Of a stretch of 33,369 nucleotides of DNA, positions 33,030 through 33,369 are shown piece after piece; the first letter of the stretch is position 1, and each line of letters begins with the position of its first letter. Origin of the DNA: Halarchaeoplasma sp046498385 (GTDB lineage: Archaea; Thermoplasmatota; Thermoplasmata; Halarchaeoplasmatales; Halarchaeoplasmataceae). The DNA lies in assembly GCA_046498385.1 (NCBI GenBank), contig JAWOAU010000006.1, forward strand, positions 1 through 33,369. Reading direction: 5' to 3'. The notes below the pieces were generated by a model. That model was given only the letters and a program-made list of their open reading frames with translations. It was not told the origin of the DNA and ran no database searches. A program made the position numbers and the translations under genes.

Positions 33030-33278
33030 ATGGATATAGACGATATCATAGGTATACTGAAAGGGTATCACTTCGAGGTGATCACCGAGGACGACGCCTT
33101 CCAGGCCCTGGAGGGAGTACCTGCCTTGGATCTATACCTAGCCGAGATAGAATTGATGGCCCACGGTCTGCGGGAGGAAGATATCAAAGAAATCGGTAAA
33201 CTCTATGCAAAACTACTTCAGGAGAGAGACAATGGGCACGATCAATTCTGCTCCAGACGCCACAGACGCAGATGGTGA
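33030..33278 (+). CDS. DUF438-like N-terminal domain protein, possibly broken or cut by the edge
   Basis: 82 codons before a TGA. GGAGTGA upstream, overlapping the iscU stop, gives a good start. Residues 1-66 form a helical segment, GVPALDLYLAEIELMAHGLR followed by EEDIKEIGKLYAKLLQERDN, resembling the first domain of DUF438 proteins. The last 14 residues (GHDQFCSRRHRRRW) are Arg-rich and unlike the rest, and base composition rises in GC, as if the frame had been left. An overlapping ATG at 33232 opens another frame to the window end. Either the protein is short and overlaps the next gene, or there is a frameshift. Confidence 0.55.
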   Translation: MDIDDIIGILKGYHFEVITEDDAFQALEGVPALDLYLAEIELMAHGLREEDIKEIGKLYAKLLQERDNGHDQFCSRRHRRRW

Positions 33279-33369
33279 GGAAATCCTGGGCGTCGTGAGC
33301 GTGGCGGGGCAGACTACGTTGACTTGGGAGCCTTCCAGATCGCCACCGTCGAGGGCCTGGGCCTTGAGC
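33232..33369 (+). CDS. Possible start of next gene, cut by window edge
   Basis: ATG 33232 follows GGAGAGAG at about 8 bases and stays open to the edge (46 codons: MGTINSAPDATDADGEE ...). It overlaps the end of the DUF438-like frame. Too short to recognise; the same bases are also open in the frame of the previous gene after its TGA (reading ADYVDLGAFQIATVEGLGLE), which looks equally protein-like. Confidence 0.22.
   Translation, partial: MGTINSAPDATDADGEEILGVVSVAGQTTLTWEPSRSPPSRAWALS

Noticed and set aside
1..33369. CRISPR arrays, rRNA genes, intact insertion sequences or prophage genes
   Set aside because: No regularly spaced repeats, rRNA motifs, transposase, integrase or phage genes were seen in the window.

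Overview
The window reads as a piece of a euryarchaeal chromosome, most likely from the Thermoplasmata side of the tree (inference from gene content; no rRNA is present). Archaeal markers are the DNA polymerase D small subunit, aIF1A, a Trm56-type tRNA methylase, FlaI/FlaJ-type pilus genes, TATA boxes about 25 bases before many genes, GGAGGTGATC-type ribosome binding sites, and a tRNA-Trp whose intron looks like a box C/D guide RNA. The large CARDB surface protein with a cytosolic zinc-ribbon tail resembles proteins common in Thermoplasmata-related lineages.

Layout. 1-1265 (-): PolD small subunit, cut by the window edge. 1457-6877 (+): 1,800-residue surface protein. 6878-7783: a 900-base gap containing a roughly 500-base element closed by a perfect 15-bp inverted repeat and filled with nested hairpins; this is the strongest candidate for something undescribed. 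7784-13926 (-): five-gene archaeal type IV pilus/Tad-like operon with two different secretion ATPases, two membrane platform proteins and a pilin-like protein. 14038-16347 (-): four overlapping genes, two half-size MgtE-like membrane proteins and two PhoU+TrkA_C proteins, probably one cation transport system. 16387-16608 (-): small zinc-binding protein. 16861-17235: tRNA-Arg(UCU) and intron-bearing tRNA-Trp(CCA). 17498-18447 (-): polyprenyl diphosphate synthase lacking a normal start codon, plus a 56-residue membrane protein. 18566-21842 (+): serine biosynthesis cluster (class V aminotransferase, SerA, DUF1015). 21839-23887 (-): regulator, membrane protein and Trm56-HD fusion. 23943-26139 (-): AMMECR1, dihydroorotase and aIF1A. 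26253-26726 (-): membrane protein. 26788-30411 (-): a 1,207-residue multi-PAS histidine kinase. 30556-33278 (+): sulfur/Fe-S cluster of TusA, DsrE-like protein, an IscS-like protein without the PLP lysine, an IscU-DUF59 fusion and a DUF438-like protein.

How the parts fit. The pilus genes, surface protein and polyprenyl synthase serve the cell envelope. The sulfur cluster suggests persulfide relay (TusA, DsrE) to an IscU scaffold while the IscS-like partner appears catalytically dead, so sulfur may enter from a source other than cysteine desulfuration. The kinase and the sulfur cluster are divergently transcribed across a near-perfect palindrome that covers both TATA boxes. In the serine cluster no standard phosphoserine phosphatase is seen, and DUF1015 sits where one might be expected.
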